Notes: generated by a model from the letters alone, not told the origin. A DNA stretch of 64,000 bases from Pseudomonas sp. GD04019 (GCF_029837695.1 NZ_JAOEEA010000008.1:124001-188000); one strand, 5' to 3'; shown: positions 52,501 to 63,497, counted from the stretch's first letter. Numbers and translations: made by a program.

Positions 52501-53415
52501 CTGAGCTTCCCGCCGGCCGAGCCGCGCAAAGCCGACCAGCCTGACGAGCCGGATGCCCCCGATCTGCTGGCCGCCGTCGATCCGCGGCAGATTCCCGCGC
52601 TGGACGTGCGCATCGCCAAGGTCATGCAGGGCGATGCGCTGATCGGCGCCTGGTCGCTCAAGGCGCGGCCGACGCCGCAAGGCGTGGCCTTCAGCGAGCT
52701 GTCGCTCGATCTCAAGGGCCTCAAGCTGGCTGGCAACGCCGGCTGGCAGGGCGCGCCGGGGGCCAGTTCCAGCTGGTACAAGGGCCGCATCGAGGGCAAG
52801 AACCTGGCCGATGTGCTCAGCGCCTGGGGCTACGCGCCCAGTGCCACCAGCGAGCGCTTCCGTCTGGATGTGGATGCCAGCTGGCCCGGATCGCCGGCCT
52901 GGTTCGCCCTCGAGCGCCTGTCCGGCCGTCTCGACGCCAGCCTGCGTAAAGGCCAGTTCGTCGAGGTACAGGGCTCTGCCTCGGCCCTGCGCGTGTTCGG
53001 CCTGCTCAACTTCAACTCGATCAGTCGGCGTCTGCGCCTGGACTTCTCCGACCTGCTCGGCAAGGGCTTCAGCTACGACACCACCAAGACCCTGCTGGTC
53101 GGCAAGGATGGTGTGTTCCAGACCCGCGAGCCGCTGCGCGTGGTCGGCCCGTCCAGCACCCTGGAGCTGAACGGCACCCTGGACATGGCCCGCGACCAGA
53201 TCGACGCCAAGCTGCTGGTGACCCTGCCGGTGACCAACAACCTGCCGCTGGCGGCACTGATCGTCGGCGCGCCGGCTATCGGCGGCGCCCTGTTCGTGGC
53301 CGACAAGCTGCTCGGCGACCGCGTGGCGCGCTTCGCCAGCGTGCAGTACAAGGTCAAGGGCCCTTGGCAGAACCCCGAGATCAGCTTCGAAAAACCCTTC
53401 GAGAAGCCACGTTGA
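49576..53415 (+). CDS. yhdP: YhdP-family AsmA-like envelope protein
   Basis: A 1279-residue protein with one N-terminal membrane helix (about residues 13-31) and a very long periplasmic body. The C-terminal DUF3971/AsmA-type segment includes RLSGRLDASLRKGQFVEVQGSASALRVFGLLNFNSISRRLRLDFSDLLGKGFSYD, highly typical of YhdP. YhdP, TamB and YdbH form beta-groove bridges that carry phospholipid between inner and outer membranes. The gene begins at the nucleotide after the rng stop and is followed by the nitrilase gene, so rng to tldD look like one transcription unit. Confidence 0.95.
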   Translation: MNFLASLLNRLLRWGLGLCALVLVLAALYVSLGRELVPLVADYRDEVETKAATALNMPLAIGSLEGGWRGLAPVLTAHDVLVGEGASAVRLDQVRVVPDVLASLLARQPRLANLQVEGLQLSLRQDAQGRWAVEGLPQREPAKPFDPQKLIDGLGMLSKVSLLGSQLTFEPFEQAPQSLTYIDLTLRSGSVRQRLDGRLRLPDGQPLAFNLRLRLDRQDWRASSADAYLSLPQSDWAAWLPRGLTRDWQLSKAQAGGEFWLEWAQGRVQRGAARLHAPEIRGAYAKREPVQVNDLGLSAFFERRADGFDLLVDALALSLGETRWGEAQLALQQTLDANGQVERWSLSADHLDLTPLTPVVLALAPLPDKAAEVVGALRPRGALRNLQLDYLPQLTDAKRVQFSTNLERVGIGAWQGVPAVDNASGSVRGDLGGGEGLAASENFGLHFPNLFPQMWRYRQAGARLLWELDDEGLTLQSPYLQVVGDEGRIAGDFLVRMKKDPALEDYMDLRVGLQDGDALQAKKYLPTLSPGLSPALAEWLNESIRKGHIDDGWFQYQGSLAKGAEDASRSISLYFLVDGAELAFQPGWPVLREARGEVLIEDDGVDVRVPEARILDSRVRDVTVNVPKAPAGQPPRLALSGELDSSLPDALKILQEAPIGTAEIFAGWQGQGPLNGKLKLDIPLAKGQPPQVQVDFATEGAQLQISTPKLALSQIKGAFRFDTATGLSAPDIRAQALGHAVRGRALAEGARGNARTRIEASGKIALAQLTGWLGVTQPLPLKGEIPYKLNLALDGGDSQLRIESDLKGLAVELPAPFAKLATDTRPTTWRMTLQGNERRYWLDYGNVASLAFAAPPGAALQGRGELRLGGEPARLPSDQGLRVSGRIAELDWNAWQAAAKPHVGLAGDGQTLQFFRGADLNIDRFSGFGTQVDNLAVKLARAQAGWQLDLNSALLEGQVGLPDAKGAPISIDLARLSFPPAEPRKADQPDEPDAPDLLAAVDPRQIPALDVRIAKVMQGDALIGAWSLKARPTPQGVAFSELSLDLKGLKLAGNAGWQGAPGASSSWYKGRIEGKNLADVLSAWGYAPSATSERFRLDVDASWPGSPAWFALERLSGRLDASLRKGQFVEVQGSASALRVFGLLNFNSISRRLRLDFSDLLGKGFSYDTTKTLLVGKDGVFQTREPLRVVGPSSTLELNGTLDMARDQIDAKLLVTLPVTNNLPLAALIVGAPAIGGALFVADKLLGDRVARFASVQYKVKGPWQNPEISFEKPFEKPR

Positions 53416-53461
53416 GGTCAGCACGGGCGACTTGCGGTAGCATGCGGGCAAGGAGGCGTTC

Positions 53462-54316
53462 ATGTCCCTCGCCGTAATCCAGATGGTCAGCCAGGACGAT
53501 GTCCTGGCCAATCTTGCCGCCGCCCGTCGTCTGCTCGAGCAGGCGGCCGAGCGCGGCGCGCGTCTCGCCGTGCTGCCGGAAAACTTCGCCGCCATGGGTC
53601 GCCGCGACCAGGCCGACCTCGGCCGCGCCGAGGCCGCGGGCGCTGGTCCGATCCTGCCCTGGCTGCGCCAGGCCACCCGTGATCTAAGGTTATGGGTAGT
53701 GGCCGGGACCATTCCCCTGCCGCCGGACGCCCGCCCCGAGGCCAAGGCCCATGCCTGCTCGCTGCTGGTCGACGAGCATGGCGAGCGGGTGGCGCGCTAC
53801 GACAAGCTGCACCTGTTCGACGTGGATGTGGCCGACAGCCGTGGCCGCTACCGCGAGTCCGACGACTACGCCTTCGGCGAGCAGGTGGTGGTGGCCGAGA
53901 CGCCCGTGGGGCGCCTGGGCCTGAGCGTGTGCTACGACCTGCGCTTCCCCGAGCTGTACAGCCGGCTGCGCGAGGCCGGCGCCGAACTGATCAGCGCGCC
54001 GGCGGCCTTCACCGCCGTTACCGGCGCTGCGCACTGGCAGGTGCTGACCCGCGCCCGCGCCATCGAGACCCAGTGCTACGTGCTGGCGGCGGGGCAGGGC
54101 GGTTCGCACCCGGGCGGGCGCGAGACCTTCGGCCACTCGGCGATCATCGACCCCTGGGGCCGGGTACTGGCCGAACAGGCAGAAGGCGAAGCGGTGCTGC
54201 TCGCCGAACGCGATGCCGCCGAGCAGGCCGCCGTGCGCCAGCGCATGCCGGTGGCGCGACACAGACGATTCATTGCGCCGGCCCAGCCCGGTCCGGCGCC
54301 GACGGAGCAGTTATGA
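53462..54316 (+). CDS. Carbon-nitrogen hydrolase (Nit/deaminated-glutathione-amidase type)
   Basis: A 284-residue nitrilase-superfamily amidase. The Glu-Lys-Cys triad is visible as Glu40 in AVLPENFA, Lys in [11 protein letters not shown] near residue 117, and Cys in [14 protein letters not shown] near residue 160. The closing [29 protein letters not shown] segment and the [15 protein letters not shown] motif match Nit1/YbeM-type enzymes that hydrolyse deaminated glutathione. AAGGAGG precedes the ATG. It overlaps tldD by 4 nt (ATGA). Confidence 0.92.
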   Translation: MSLAVIQMVSQDDVLANLAAARRLLEQAAERGARLAVLPENFAAMGRRDQADLGRAEAAGAGPILPWLRQATRDLRLWVVAGTIPLPPDARPEAKAHACSLLVDEHGERVARYDKLHLFDVDVADSRGRYRESDDYAFGEQVVVAETPVGRLGLSVCYDLRFPELYSRLREAGAELISAPAAFTAVTGAAHWQVLTRARAIETQCYVLAAGQGGSHPGGRETFGHSAIIDPWGRVLAEQAEGEAVLLAERDAAEQAAVRQRMPVARHRRFIAPAQPGPAPTEQL

Positions 54317-55770
54317 GCGACATCCTCGGCCGCGTCAGCGGCCATCTGTTGGCCCCCGGCAACCTGACCATCGAGCAGTTGCCGGCGATCCTCGGCGAAC
54401 TGGCCGGTCCCGGCATCGACGCGGCGGACCTGTACTTCCAGAGCCAGGTCTCCGAGTCCTGGGTGCTGGAAGACGGCATCGTCAAGGAGGGCAGCTTCAA
54501 CCTCGACCAGGGCGTGGGCGTGCGCGCCCAGTCCGGCGAGAAGACCGGTTTCGCCTACAGCAACGCCATCCATGCCGAGGCTCTGAGCCAGGCGGCACGC
54601 GCCGCCCGTTCGATCGCCCGGGCCGGCCAGCAGGGCCGCGTGCAGGCCTTCGCCAGCCCGGCGGTGGTCGCCCTATATGGCCAGGACAACCCGCTGGAAG
54701 TGCTGGAGCGCGCCGAGAAGGTCGAGCTGCTCAAGCGCATCGACGTGTTCACCCGCACCCTCGACCCACGCATCAAGCAGGTCACGGTCAGCCTGGCCGG
54801 GGTCTGGGATCACGTGCTGGTGGCCGCCAGCGACGGCAGCCTGGGCGCCGACATCCGCCCGCTGGTGCGCTTCAACGTCAGTGTGATCGTCGAGCAGAAC
54901 GGCCGCCGCGAGCGTGGCGGCCATGGCGGCGGCGGGCGCAGCGACTACCGCTACTTCCTCGAGCAGGACGGCAATGGCGAAGAGCGCGCCATGGGCTATG
55001 CCCGCGAGGCGCTGCGCCAGGCCCTGGTCAATTTGGAAGCGGTGCCCGCGCCGGCCGGCACCCTGCCGGTGGTGATGGGCGCCGGCTGGTCCGGCGTGCT
55101 GCTGCACGAGGCGGTCGGCCACGGTCTGGAAGGCGACTTCAACCGCAAGGGCAGTTCGGCCTACAGCGGCCGCGTCGGCCAGCCGGTGGCGTCCAAACTG
55201 TGCACCATCGTCGATGACGGCACCCTGGCCGGCCGCCGCGGCTCGCTGAGCCTGGACGACGAAGGCACTCGCACCCAGTGCACCACGCTGATCGAGAACG
55301 GCGTGCTCAAGGGCTATATGCAGGACAAGCTGAACGCCCGCCTGATGGGCGTGGCGCCGACCGGCAACGGCCGTCGCGAGTCCTACGCGCACCTGCCGAT
55401 GCCGCGCATGACCAATACCTACATGCTGGCCGGCGAGAGCGACCCGGAAGAGATCATCCGCTCGGTGAAGCGCGGCATCTACTGCGCCAACCTTGGCGGC
55501 GGCCAGGTGGACATCACCAGCGGCAAGTTCGTGTTCTCCACCAGCGAGGCCTACCTGATCGAGGACGGCAGGATCACCACCCCGGTCAAGGGCGCAACCC
55601 TGATCGGAAACGGCCCGGAGGCCATGAGCAAGGTGTCCATGGTCGGCAACGACCTGGCCTTGGACAGCGGCGTGGGTACCTGCGGCAAGGACGGCCAGTC
55701 GGTGCCGGTGGGCGTCGGTCAGCCGACCCTGAAGATCGATGCGATCACCGTGGGTGGCACCGGCGCCTGA
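54313..55770 (+). CDS. tldD: Metalloprotease TldD
   Basis: A 485-residue catalytic subunit of the TldD/TldE (PmbA) zinc protease that degrades unfolded peptides and matures modified peptides such as microcin B17. The metal motif [12 protein letters not shown] lies near residue 265, with a Cys zinc ligand likely in the C-terminal half. The start [18 protein letters not shown] overlaps the nitrilase stop; longer upstream reading would be antisense or out of frame within the nitrilase. The partner gene pmbA lies 670 bp downstream. Confidence 0.95.
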   Translation: MSDILGRVSGHLLAPGNLTIEQLPAILGELAGPGIDAADLYFQSQVSESWVLEDGIVKEGSFNLDQGVGVRAQSGEKTGFAYSNAIHAEALSQAARAARSIARAGQQGRVQAFASPAVVALYGQDNPLEVLERAEKVELLKRIDVFTRTLDPRIKQVTVSLAGVWDHVLVAASDGSLGADIRPLVRFNVSVIVEQNGRRERGGHGGGGRSDYRYFLEQDGNGEERAMGYAREALRQALVNLEAVPAPAGTLPVVMGAGWSGVLLHEAVGHGLEGDFNRKGSSAYSGRVGQPVASKLCTIVDDGTLAGRRGSLSLDDEGTRTQCTTLIENGVLKGYMQDKLNARLMGVAPTGNGRRESYAHLPMPRMTNTYMLAGESDPEEIIRSVKRGIYCANLGGGQVDITSGKFVFSTSEAYLIEDGRITTPVKGATLIGNGPEAMSKVSMVGNDLALDSGVGTCGKDGQSVPVGVGQPTLKIDAITVGGTGA

Positions 55771-55830
55771 GGTGCCGGGCGGGAGAGTCTGAAGCAGGAC
55801 GCGGCCTAGGCTGCGCCCGCAGAGGCAGGG

Positions 55831-56352
55831 TTAACGCAGGCCGCGCTGGACCTCGTCCAGATCGCGGATGTACTTGAAGATTTTGCGCGCGGCGGCTGGC
55901 GGTTTGTTCCGCACCGCCTCGTGCTGGGCATGACGGATCAGGCTGCGCAGGTGCTGGCGGTCGGCTTCCGGGTAGTCGACGACGAAGCTCTCCAGGGTGG
56001 TGTCGTCACCGGCGACCAGGCGATCGCGCCAGCGCTCCAGGGCGTGGAAGCGTTCGTTGTATTCGCGGGTGGAGCTGTCGACCTGGTCGATCAGGGCGAG
56101 GATGCCCTCGATGTCCTGGTCACGCATGAGCTTGCCGATGAACTGGACGTGGCGTTTCTTGGCGGCATTGGCCGTGTGTTTCGGCGCCTCGGCCAGGGCC
56201 TTGCGCAGGCCGTCGGTGATCGGCAGCTTGGCGACCAGGTCGGGCTTGAGGGTGGTCAAGCGAGCGCCGAGATCCTGCAGGGCGTGCAGCTCGCGCTTGA
56301 TCTGGGTCTTGCTCTTCTCGCCGGAGAAGTCTTCGTCGTATGAATCAGCCAT
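55831..56352 (-). CDS. darP: Ribosome-associated protein DarP/YjgA (DUF615)
   Basis: A 173-residue, charged, helical DUF615 protein: [68 protein letters not shown] and the C-terminal [31 protein letters not shown]. coli YjgA (DarP) helps late 50S assembly around the peptidyltransferase centre. The start at 56352 matches the family. It is inserted on the opposite strand between tldD and pmbA, the usual Pseudomonas arrangement. Confidence 0.93.
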   Translation of the reverse strand: MADSYDEDFSGEKSKTQIKRELHALQDLGARLTTLKPDLVAKLPITDGLRKALAEAPKHTANAAKKRHVQFIGKLMRDQDIEGILALIDQVDSSTREYNERFHALERWRDRLVAGDDTTLESFVVDYPEADRQHLRSLIRHAQHEAVRNKPPAAARKIFKYIRDLDEVQRGLR

Positions 56353-56441
56353 GGGGGCGGTCCGGATGGAAACGCCGCCATGATAACCAGTCAGGGAGGG
56401 CCTGTCCGCAGCGGACCGGCCGCCCGTCGTTGGAGTGCAAC

Positions 56442-57788
56442 ATGAGTTCAGCACAAGCAGTGGGCCCGCAGGCCCTGCCGGATCTGCAGGCGCAGGTCGA
56501 GCAGATCATCGCCGAGGCGCGCCGTCAGGGCGCCAGCGCCTGCGAAGTGGCGGTGTCGATGGAGCAGGGGCTGTCCACCACGGTGCGCCAGGGCGAGGTC
56601 GAGACGGTCGAGTTCAACCGCGACCAGGGCTTCGGCATTACCCTCTACGTCGGTCAGCGCAAGGGCTCGGCCAGCACCTCTGCCAGTGGCGAGGCGGCGA
56701 TTCGCGAGACGGTGGCTGCCGCCCTGGCCATCGCCAAACATGCCTCGGAAGACGATTGCGCCGGCCTCGCCGACGCTGCGCTGATGGCCCGCGAGCTGCC
56801 CGAACTGGACCTCTACCATCGCTGGGCCATCGCGCCGGAACAGGCGGTGGAGCTGGCGCTAGCTTGCGAGGCGGCGGCTTTCGCCACCGACAAACGCATC
56901 AGCAACGCCGACGGCACCAGTCTCAGCACTCACCAGGGCTGCCGGGTCTATGGCAACAGTCATGGCTTTATCGGCGGCTACGCCAGCACTCGTCACAGCC
57001 TGAGCTGCGTGATGATCGCCGAGGGCGACGGGCAGATGCAGCGTGACTACTGGTACGACGTCAATCGCCAGGGCGAACTGCTGGCCGATCCGGCGAAGAT
57101 TGGTCGCCTGGCCGCCGAACGCAGCGTGGCGCGCCTGGGCGCGCGACCGGTGCCGACCTGCGAGGTGCCGGTGCTGTTCGCCGCAGAGCTGGCGACCGGG
57201 CTATTCGGCCACCTGCTCGCGGCCATTTCCGGCGGCAACCTCTATCGCCATTCCTCATTCCTCGAGGGTGCGCTGGGTCAGCGCCTGTTCCCCGAATGGC
57301 TGAACCTCGACGAGCGTCCGCACATTCCGCGCGCCATGGGCAGTGCCACCTTCGACGGCGACGGCCTGGCCACTTATGCCAAGCCCTTCGTCGCTGGCGG
57401 CGAGCTGGTGTCCTACATCCTCGGCACCTACTCCGGGCGCAAGTTGGGCATGCCGAGCACGGCCAACTCCGGCGGCGTGCACAACCTGTTCGTCAGCCAT
57501 GGCGATGAGGATCAGCAGGCGCTGCTCAAACGCATGGGACGTGGCCTGCTGGTCACCGAACTGATGGGGCAGGGCCTCAATCTGGTCACCGGCGACTACT
57601 CGCGCGGCGCCGCCGGCTTCTGGGTGGAGAACGGCGAGATCCAGTTCCCGGTGCAGGAAGTCACCATCGCCGGCAACCTGCGCGACATGTTCAGCCAGAT
57701 AGTCGCAGTGGGTAGCGACCTGGAACTGCGCGGAAATATCCGCACCGGCTCGGTGCTGATCGAGCGGATGACCGTCGCCGGCAGCTGA
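56442..57788 (+). CDS. pmbA: Metalloprotease partner PmbA/TldE
   Basis: A 448-residue partner of TldD in the heterodimeric protease. It shares the U62 fold ([51 protein letters not shown]) but has no HExxxH metal site, as expected for the non-catalytic subunit. ATG at 56442 with GGAG 7-8 nt upstream. It ends with its own terminator. Confidence 0.95.
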   Translation: MSSAQAVGPQALPDLQAQVEQIIAEARRQGASACEVAVSMEQGLSTTVRQGEVETVEFNRDQGFGITLYVGQRKGSASTSASGEAAIRETVAAALAIAKHASEDDCAGLADAALMARELPELDLYHRWAIAPEQAVELALACEAAAFATDKRISNADGTSLSTHQGCRVYGNSHGFIGGYASTRHSLSCVMIAEGDGQMQRDYWYDVNRQGELLADPAKIGRLAAERSVARLGARPVPTCEVPVLFAAELATGLFGHLLAAISGGNLYRHSSFLEGALGQRLFPEWLNLDERPHIPRAMGSATFDGDGLATYAKPFVAGGELVSYILGTYSGRKLGMPSTANSGGVHNLFVSHGDEDQQALLKRMGRGLLVTELMGQGLNLVTGDYSRGAAGFWVENGEIQFPVQEVTIAGNLRDMFSQIVAVGSDLELRGNIRTGSVLIERMTVAGS

Positions 57789-57805
57789 TAACGCAGCCGT
57801 CCAGC

Positions 57806-57840
57806 AAAGCCCGCCGCCTGCACAGGCCGCGGGCTTTTTG
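57806..57840 (+). terminator. Rho-independent terminator of pmbA
   Basis: AAAGCCCGC / GCGGGCTTT stem (57806-57814 with 57829-57837) with further pairing in the loop, ending in a T-run. Located 18 nt after the pmbA stop. Confidence 0.85.
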
Positions 57841-57884
57841 CTGTCTGCTGTTTGCCTGGTGTGGGATGCCCGTACAGTTAGTGT

Positions 57885-57920
57885 ATTGATTATTCTTATC
57901 AAATAAGAATTAATATCAAT
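57885..57920 (+). promoter_or_regulatory. Fur-box-like operator upstream of fagA
   Basis: A nested dyad in an AT-rich island: inner ATTCTTAT-caa-ATAAGAAT (57892-57910) inside outer ATTGAT / ATCAAT (57885-57890, 57915-57920). It resembles the NAT-rich Fur consensus and lies 22 bp before fagA. In P. aeruginosa the fagA-fumC-orfX-sodA operon is Fur-repressed and induced by iron starvation, which fits this position. Confidence 0.75.
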
Positions 57921-57942
57921 ATCGAGCTGCGACGAGTGCACC

Positions 57943-58327
57943 ATGTCGTTTCCCTTTCTTTCTCCATGTCTGGACTGTTGGTACTGGCAGGGCTTCCGCA
58001 TTCGCTGCGCGTTGCTGCCCGACGAGCCGCGCCTGCTCGACCAGCATGAGCTGCATGGCCGCCAGTTGGTGGCGCATGGGCGCCTCGGTGCCTGGCGCAT
58101 GTCGCGCACCACGCTCGAACTCCTGCTCGACACCGCCTGCGATCCGGCGCTGCCCTGGCACTGGCGCAGCCTCTGCCTGGACCGCGCCTATCGACCGCTG
58201 CAAGCCATGCAACTGCTGGCTCGCGATCGGCGCCGGCAGCGCCGCCTGAACGATCTGCGTAACCGGCTGGCCACCCTGCGCTTGCCGCCCTCCCTCTCAT
58301 TCAACGAACCGCTAGAAGGAAATCCCT

Positions 58328-58335
<8 letters not shown>
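57943..58335 (+). CDS. fagA: FagA (Fur-associated gene A) protein
   Basis: A 130-residue protein and first gene of the iron-starvation operon. The N-terminus is cysteine- and aromatic-rich (SPCLDCWYWQGFRIRC, Cys9, Cys12, Cys22) and the C-terminal half is Arg/Leu-rich and helical (LLARDRRRQRRLNDLRNRLATL). The biochemical function is unknown to me; it is named by its place behind a Fur box and before fumC-orfX-sodA. The last 8 nt overlap fumC. Confidence 0.85.
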
Positions 58336-59704
<1,369 letters not shown>

Positions 59705-59743
59705 GGTCGCCGCAACGGCCCGCGAGGGCCAGGAGGGCAGGCG

Positions 59744-60193
59744 ATGGAGCATTGGAAGAAGACCATCGAGGCGGGCAATCGCCGCTTCGCCGAGGGCGAC
59801 TGGGTGCAGGCGCGCGAGCTGTATCTGCAGGCGCTGGCCGAGGCGCAGGTGCTGTTCGGGCGCTGGGCCGACCATGACATGGCGGTCGCCGCCTTCGTCA
59901 TCTCCCACCATAACCTGGCCGATCTGCACCTGATGCTCGGCCATCTGGAAGAGGCGGCGGAGAACCTCTGCGCCAGCCATGAGCGCATGTTGCAGACCCT
60001 GGCCGACACGGCCCTGGCGGAAGGGCTGCGCGCCGCCGCCATGCACCACAGCCGGCGCACCTACCTCGAGCTGCTGCAGTTCATCGCCGAACACGGTGCC
60101 TTTCCGCGCACCGACCGCCTGCTCGGAGCGCCGCAGCGTCACGCCTGGCCGCACAAGCCGAGCCCGGCCAGCCCTGGCCGCCACTATCACTGA
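59744..60193 (+). CDS. Iron-starvation operon protein OrfX (TPR-like helical)
   Basis: A 149-residue protein between fumC and sodA, the position of orfX in the P. aeruginosa operon. The sequence MEHWKKTIEAGNRRFAEGDWVQARELYLQALAEAQVLFG and FVISHHNLADLHLMLGHLEEAAENL has the size and hydrophobic spacing of tetratricopeptide helix pairs. The tail is His/Pro-rich. Function unknown. AGGAGGGCAGGCG precedes the ATG, and the gap to sodA is 12 bp. Confidence 0.8.
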   Translation: MEHWKKTIEAGNRRFAEGDWVQARELYLQALAEAQVLFGRWADHDMAVAAFVISHHNLADLHLMLGHLEEAAENLCASHERMLQTLADTALAEGLRAAAMHHSRRTYLELLQFIAEHGAFPRTDRLLGAPQRHAWPHKPSPASPGRHYH

Positions 60194-60205
60194 AGGAGTT
60201 CACCG

Positions 60206-60823
60206 ATGCCCCACAGCCTGCCGGCGTTGCCCTATGCCTACGATGCCCTGGAGCCGCACATCGATGCGCAGACCATGGATATCCACTACAGCAAGCACCA
60301 CCAGACCTACATCAACAACCTGAACGCCGCGCTCGAAGGATCGTCCTATGTCGAGTGGCCGGTGGAACAATTGCTGACGCGTCTGGCCGAGCTACCGCAG
60401 GCGCTGCATGCGGCGGTGATCAACCAGGGCGGCGGGCATGCCAACCACAGCCTGTTCTGGACGGTGATGGCACCGGGCGGCGGTGGCGAGCCAAACGGCG
60501 ACCTGGCCGCGGCGATCGATGCCCAGCTCGGTGGTTTCGCCGCTTTCAAGGAGGCCTTCACCAAGGCCGCGTTGACCCGCTTCGGCAGTGGCTGGGCCTG
60601 GCTCAGCGTGACCCCGGAGCGAAAGCTGGTGGTGGAAAGCAGCGCCAACCAGGACAGTCCGCTGATGCACGGCAATGTGCCGATTCTCGGGCTCGACGTG
60701 TGGGAACACGCCTACTACCTGCGCTATCAGAACCGCCGCCCGGAATACATCGGCGCCTTCTATAACGTGATCGACTGGGGCGAGGTGGCGCGGCGCTACC
60801 GAGATGCCCTGTGCGGAGACTGA
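60206..60823 (+). CDS. sodA: Manganese superoxide dismutase
   Basis: A 205-residue Mn-type superoxide dismutase. Metal ligands are His27 (MDIHYSKHH), His in [10 protein letters not shown], and Asp and His in [22 protein letters not shown]. The [13 protein letters not shown] stretch after the second ligand and Gln/Gly pattern point to Mn rather than Fe. It replaces Fe-SOD under iron limitation, in keeping with the Fur-box operon. AAGGAG lies 7 nt upstream of the ATG. Confidence 0.95.
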   Translation: MPHSLPALPYAYDALEPHIDAQTMDIHYSKHHQTYINNLNAALEGSSYVEWPVEQLLTRLAELPQALHAAVINQGGGHANHSLFWTVMAPGGGGEPNGDLAAAIDAQLGGFAAFKEAFTKAALTRFGSGWAWLSVTPERKLVVESSANQDSPLMHGNVPILGLDVWEHAYYLRYQNRRPEYIGAFYNVIDWGEVARRYRDALCGD

Positions 60824-60828
60824 TCGGC

Positions 60829-61719
60829 ATGTTGCAGAGTTTCTCCTCTGGCGGAAGCCGGACATTGCGCTATCTGATCGGCTTCTCGCTGGTCCTGCTC
60901 GGCTGCAGCCTGTTGCTAATGCAGGCGCGCGGGGTTGCCGAGCAGGCCATTGAGCCGCAGATCTGGCGCGCGCTGCAGGGCGGCCTGCTGTGCGCCCTGG
61001 GCACGGCGCTGGGGGCGCTGCCGGTGTTGTTCATGCGCAGCATCTCGACCCGCTTCGCCGATACCCTGCTGGGCTTCGGTGGCGGGGTGATGCTGGCCGC
61101 CACGGTGTTCTCGCTGCTGATTCCGGCGCTGGATGCGGCGGGAGCGCTGGGCTTCTCCAAGTGGGGTGCGGGTTTTCTCGCCAGCCTGGGCTTGCTGATC
61201 GGCGCCGGGGCACTGTTCGGCCTGGGGCGCCTGCTGCCCGAGGTGCAGCTGCGCGCCGGCGATGGTCAGCTGCAGGCGCTGGCGCCGAATATCCTGCTGT
61301 TCGTGGTGGCGATCATCCTGCACAACATTCCCGAGGGCATGGCCGTGGGCGTATCCGCCGGCGCCGGTCTGCCGGGGGCGGACAGCCTGGCCATGGGCAT
61401 CGCCCTGCAGGACCTGCCGGAGGGGCTGATCATCTCTCTGGTACTGGTGGGTGCTGGGATGGGGCGTGGCAAGGCGCTGCTGGTCGGCGCCGCCTCGGGG
61501 CTGGTGGAGCCGCTGTTCGCCGTGCTCTGCGCCTGGCTGGTCGGTATCTCGGCGCTGCTGCTGCCCTGGGGGCTGGCGCTGGCGGCGGGAGCCATGCTGT
61601 TCGCCGTGGTCCACGAGATCATTCCCGAGTCGCACCGCAAGGGCTACGCCACGGAGGCCAGTCTCGGTCTGGCGGCCGGCTTCTGCCTGATGATGGTGAT
61701 GGATACCGCGCTCGGCTGA
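60829..61719 (+). CDS. ZIP family metal transporter
   Basis: A 296-residue ZIP transporter for divalent metal uptake (Zn2+, Mn2+ or Fe2+) into the cytoplasm. Eight hydrophobic helices are visible. Helix 4 carries LFVVAIILHNIPEGMAVGV and helix 5 ALQDLPEGLIISLVL, the two HNxPEG/xxLPEG metal-site motifs. The gene is 5 bp after sodA and so may belong to the Fur operon; supplying Mn to SodA would be logical (inference). A GTG at 60811 inside sodA is an alternative start; the ATG at 60829 has GGAG 10 nt upstream. Its stop codon is fused to a MITE-like element. Confidence 0.9.
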   Translation: MLQSFSSGGSRTLRYLIGFSLVLLGCSLLLMQARGVAEQAIEPQIWRALQGGLLCALGTALGALPVLFMRSISTRFADTLLGFGGGVMLAATVFSLLIPALDAAGALGFSKWGAGFLASLGLLIGAGALFGLGRLLPEVQLRAGDGQLQALAPNILLFVVAIILHNIPEGMAVGVSAGAGLPGADSLAMGIALQDLPEGLIISLVLVGAGMGRGKALLVGAASGLVEPLFAVLCAWLVGISALLLPWGLALAAGAMLFAVVHEIIPESHRKGYATEASLGLAAGFCLMMVMDTALG

Positions 61720-61859
61720 GAACCTGTTTACGATCTCCTGGCTGTCGGCCATACGGCGTTAAAAACGGCCTCGGAATGCTCATTTACCATTCGTAAACTG
61801 CGCTTCCTCGGCCGTTTTTGCCTTGTCTGGCTTTAATCCAGAAATCGTAAACAGGTTCT
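61719..61859. mobile_element. 141-bp MITE-like element with 16-bp terminal inverted repeats
   Basis: AGAACCTGTTTACGAT at 61719-61734 is repeated as its exact reverse complement at 61844-61859. The interior has another pair, AAAAACGGCC / GGCCGTTTTT, with ATTTACCATTCGTAAACT between, so the whole unit folds as one hairpin. No transposase is encoded. Its left end contacts the ZIP stop codon and its right end lies 8 bp from the ptsO stop. No clear target-site duplication was found. Confidence 0.6.
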
Positions 61860-61866
61860 GAGCGGG

Positions 61867-62139
61867 TTATTCGCCTTCGTCGAACTTGTTGTTGATCAAC
61901 TCGACCAGCGCATCCAGCGCCTCGTCTTCGCGCTCGCCTTCGCTGAACAGGTGCAGGTTGGTGCCCTTGCCGGCGGCCAGCATCATCACCGCCATGATGC
62001 TCTTGCCGTCCACCTGGCTCTCCGCCGAGCGGCCGACGCGGACCTGGCAGGGGAACCCGCTGGCCACTCCGACGAACTTGGCGGCGGCACGGGCGTGTAG
62101 GCCGAGCTTGTTGATGATGGTGATCTCGCGGGTGGGCAT
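61867..62139 (-). CDS. ptsO: Nitrogen-PTS phosphocarrier NPr
   Basis: A 90-residue HPr-family phosphocarrier. His15 in KLGLHARAAAKF is the phosphorylation site, and GKSIMAVMMLAAGKGTNLHLF holds the conserved Ser region. It relays phosphate from EI-Ntr to PtsN (EIIA-Ntr), a regulatory chain tied to nitrogen and potassium balance. It is 8 bp downstream of rapZ and last in the rpoN-hpf-ptsN-rapZ-ptsO cluster. Start ATG at 62139 gives the family length. Confidence 0.95.
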   Translation of the reverse strand: MPTREITIINKLGLHARAAAKFVGVASGFPCQVRVGRSAESQVDGKSIMAVMMLAAGKGTNLHLFSEGEREDEALDALVELINNKFDEGE

Positions 62140-62147
62140 TGCAGTCC

Positions 62148-63005
62148 TTAGCCGAGGTCGCGGTGGCGGACCTGGACATTCTTCAGTACGGGTTTCAGGG
62201 CTTCGCCCAGGCGATTGGCCAGGTATACCGAGCGATGATGACCGCCGGTGCAGCCGATGGCGATTGTCACGTAGGAGCGGTTGCTGGCGGCGAAGCGCGG
62301 CAGCCACTTGTGCAGGTAGGCCTGGATGTCCTGGTACATCTCTTCCACGTCCGGCTGCGCCGCCAGGTACTCGGCGACTGGCGCTTCCAGGCCGGACATG
62401 TCGCGCAGGTCCGGCTTCCAGTAGGGATTGGGCAGGCAGCGCACGTCGAACACCAAGTCGGCATCCACCGGCATGCCGCGCTTGAAGCCGAACGATTCGA
62501 TCAGGAAGGCGGTTCCCGGCTCAGGCTTGTTGAGCAGGCGCAGCTTGAGGGTGTCGCGCAGCTGATAGAGGTTCAGGTGGGTGGTGTCGATCTTCAGGTC
62601 GGCCAGGTCGATGATCGGCGCCAGCAGCTGTGCCTCGTCACGGATGGCCTCGGCCAGGGCGCGTTCCTCGTTGGTCAGCGGGTGGCGCCGGCGGGTCTCG
62701 GAGAAGCGCTTGAGCAGGGTGTCTTCGTCGGCATCGAGATATAGCACGTCGCACTGGATATGGCGGCTGCGTACTTCCTCGAGCAGTTCGGGGAAGCGCT
62801 TGAGCTGGCTGGGCAGGTTGCGGGCGTCCACCGACACGGCGACCTGCGGGTGCAGCAGCTCGGTCTGCAGCAGGGCGCGTTCGGCCAGGTCCGGCAGCAG
62901 GCCGGCGGGCAGATTGTCGATGCAATAGAAGCCGTTGTCTTCCAGCACGTCGAGGGCGGTGCTCTTGCCCGAGCCGGAACGTCCGCTGACGATGATCAGA
63001 CGCAT
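62148..63005 (-). CDS. rapZ: RNase adapter RapZ
   Basis: A 285-residue RapZ/YvcJ protein that binds nucleotides and, in enterobacteria, guides RNase E to the sRNA GlmZ to control glucosamine-6-phosphate synthase. N-terminal P-loop [26 protein letters not shown]. The C-terminal RNA-binding domain contains [20 protein letters not shown] and [16 protein letters not shown]. Pseudomonas lacks an obvious GlmZ, so the target may differ. It is 14 bp after ptsN. Confidence 0.95.
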   Translation of the reverse strand: MRLIIVSGRSGSGKSTALDVLEDNGFYCIDNLPAGLLPDLAERALLQTELLHPQVAVSVDARNLPSQLKRFPELLEEVRSRHIQCDVLYLDADEDTLLKRFSETRRRHPLTNEERALAEAIRDEAQLLAPIIDLADLKIDTTHLNLYQLRDTLKLRLLNKPEPGTAFLIESFGFKRGMPVDADLVFDVRCLPNPYWKPDLRDMSGLEAPVAEYLAAQPDVEEMYQDIQAYLHKWLPRFAASNRSYVTIAIGCTGGHHRSVYLANRLGEALKPVLKNVQVRHRDLG

Positions 63006-63019
63006 ACCGCCTCCCGTGC

Positions 63020-63484
63020 TCAGTGGCCGCTCTGAACGTCGACCACGACCTGATACAGGCTCTCGTTGCTCTGCGCCTGGCGCAGGCGCTCGCGCACTTC
63101 GCTGCGGTCGAGCATGCTGGCGATCTGGCGCAGCAGCTCCAGGTGCTCGTCGGTGGCCGCCTCCGGTACCAGCAGGACGAACAGCAGGTCTACCGGTGCA
63201 CCGTCGATGGCGTCGAAGTCCACCGCCGCATCCAGGTGCAGCACGGCGCTGATCGGGGCGCTGCAGCCGGGCAGGCGGCAGTGGGGAATGGCGATGCCGT
63301 TGCCGAAGCCGGTGGAGCCGAGCTTCTCGCGGGCGATCAGGTTTTCGAAGATGTCCTGGGCGTCCAGATCGGTGAGATCGCGGGCAACCAGGTTGGCAAT
63401 CTGTTCGAGTACACGTTTCTTGCTGCCTCCCGGCACGTTCACCAGGGAACGTGCGGGAGTCAGGATGGTTTCGAGTCGGATCAT
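63020..63484 (-). CDS. ptsN: Nitrogen regulatory PTS component PtsN (EIIA-Ntr)
   Basis: A 154-residue EIIA-Ntr. The phosphorylated His68 is in [15 protein letters not shown]. The fold opens [34 protein letters not shown]. It takes phosphate from NPr and regulates carbon/nitrogen and potassium-related functions. In the rpoN operon it sits between hpf and rapZ with 13- and 14-bp gaps, which implies co-transcription. Confidence 0.95.
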   Translation of the reverse strand: MIRLETILTPARSLVNVPGGSKKRVLEQIANLVARDLTDLDAQDIFENLIAREKLGSTGFGNGIAIPHCRLPGCSAPISAVLHLDAAVDFDAIDGAPVDLLFVLLVPEAATDEHLELLRQIASMLDRSEVRERLRQAQSNESLYQVVVDVQSGH

Positions 63485-63497
63485 CTGGGAGGGGCTG

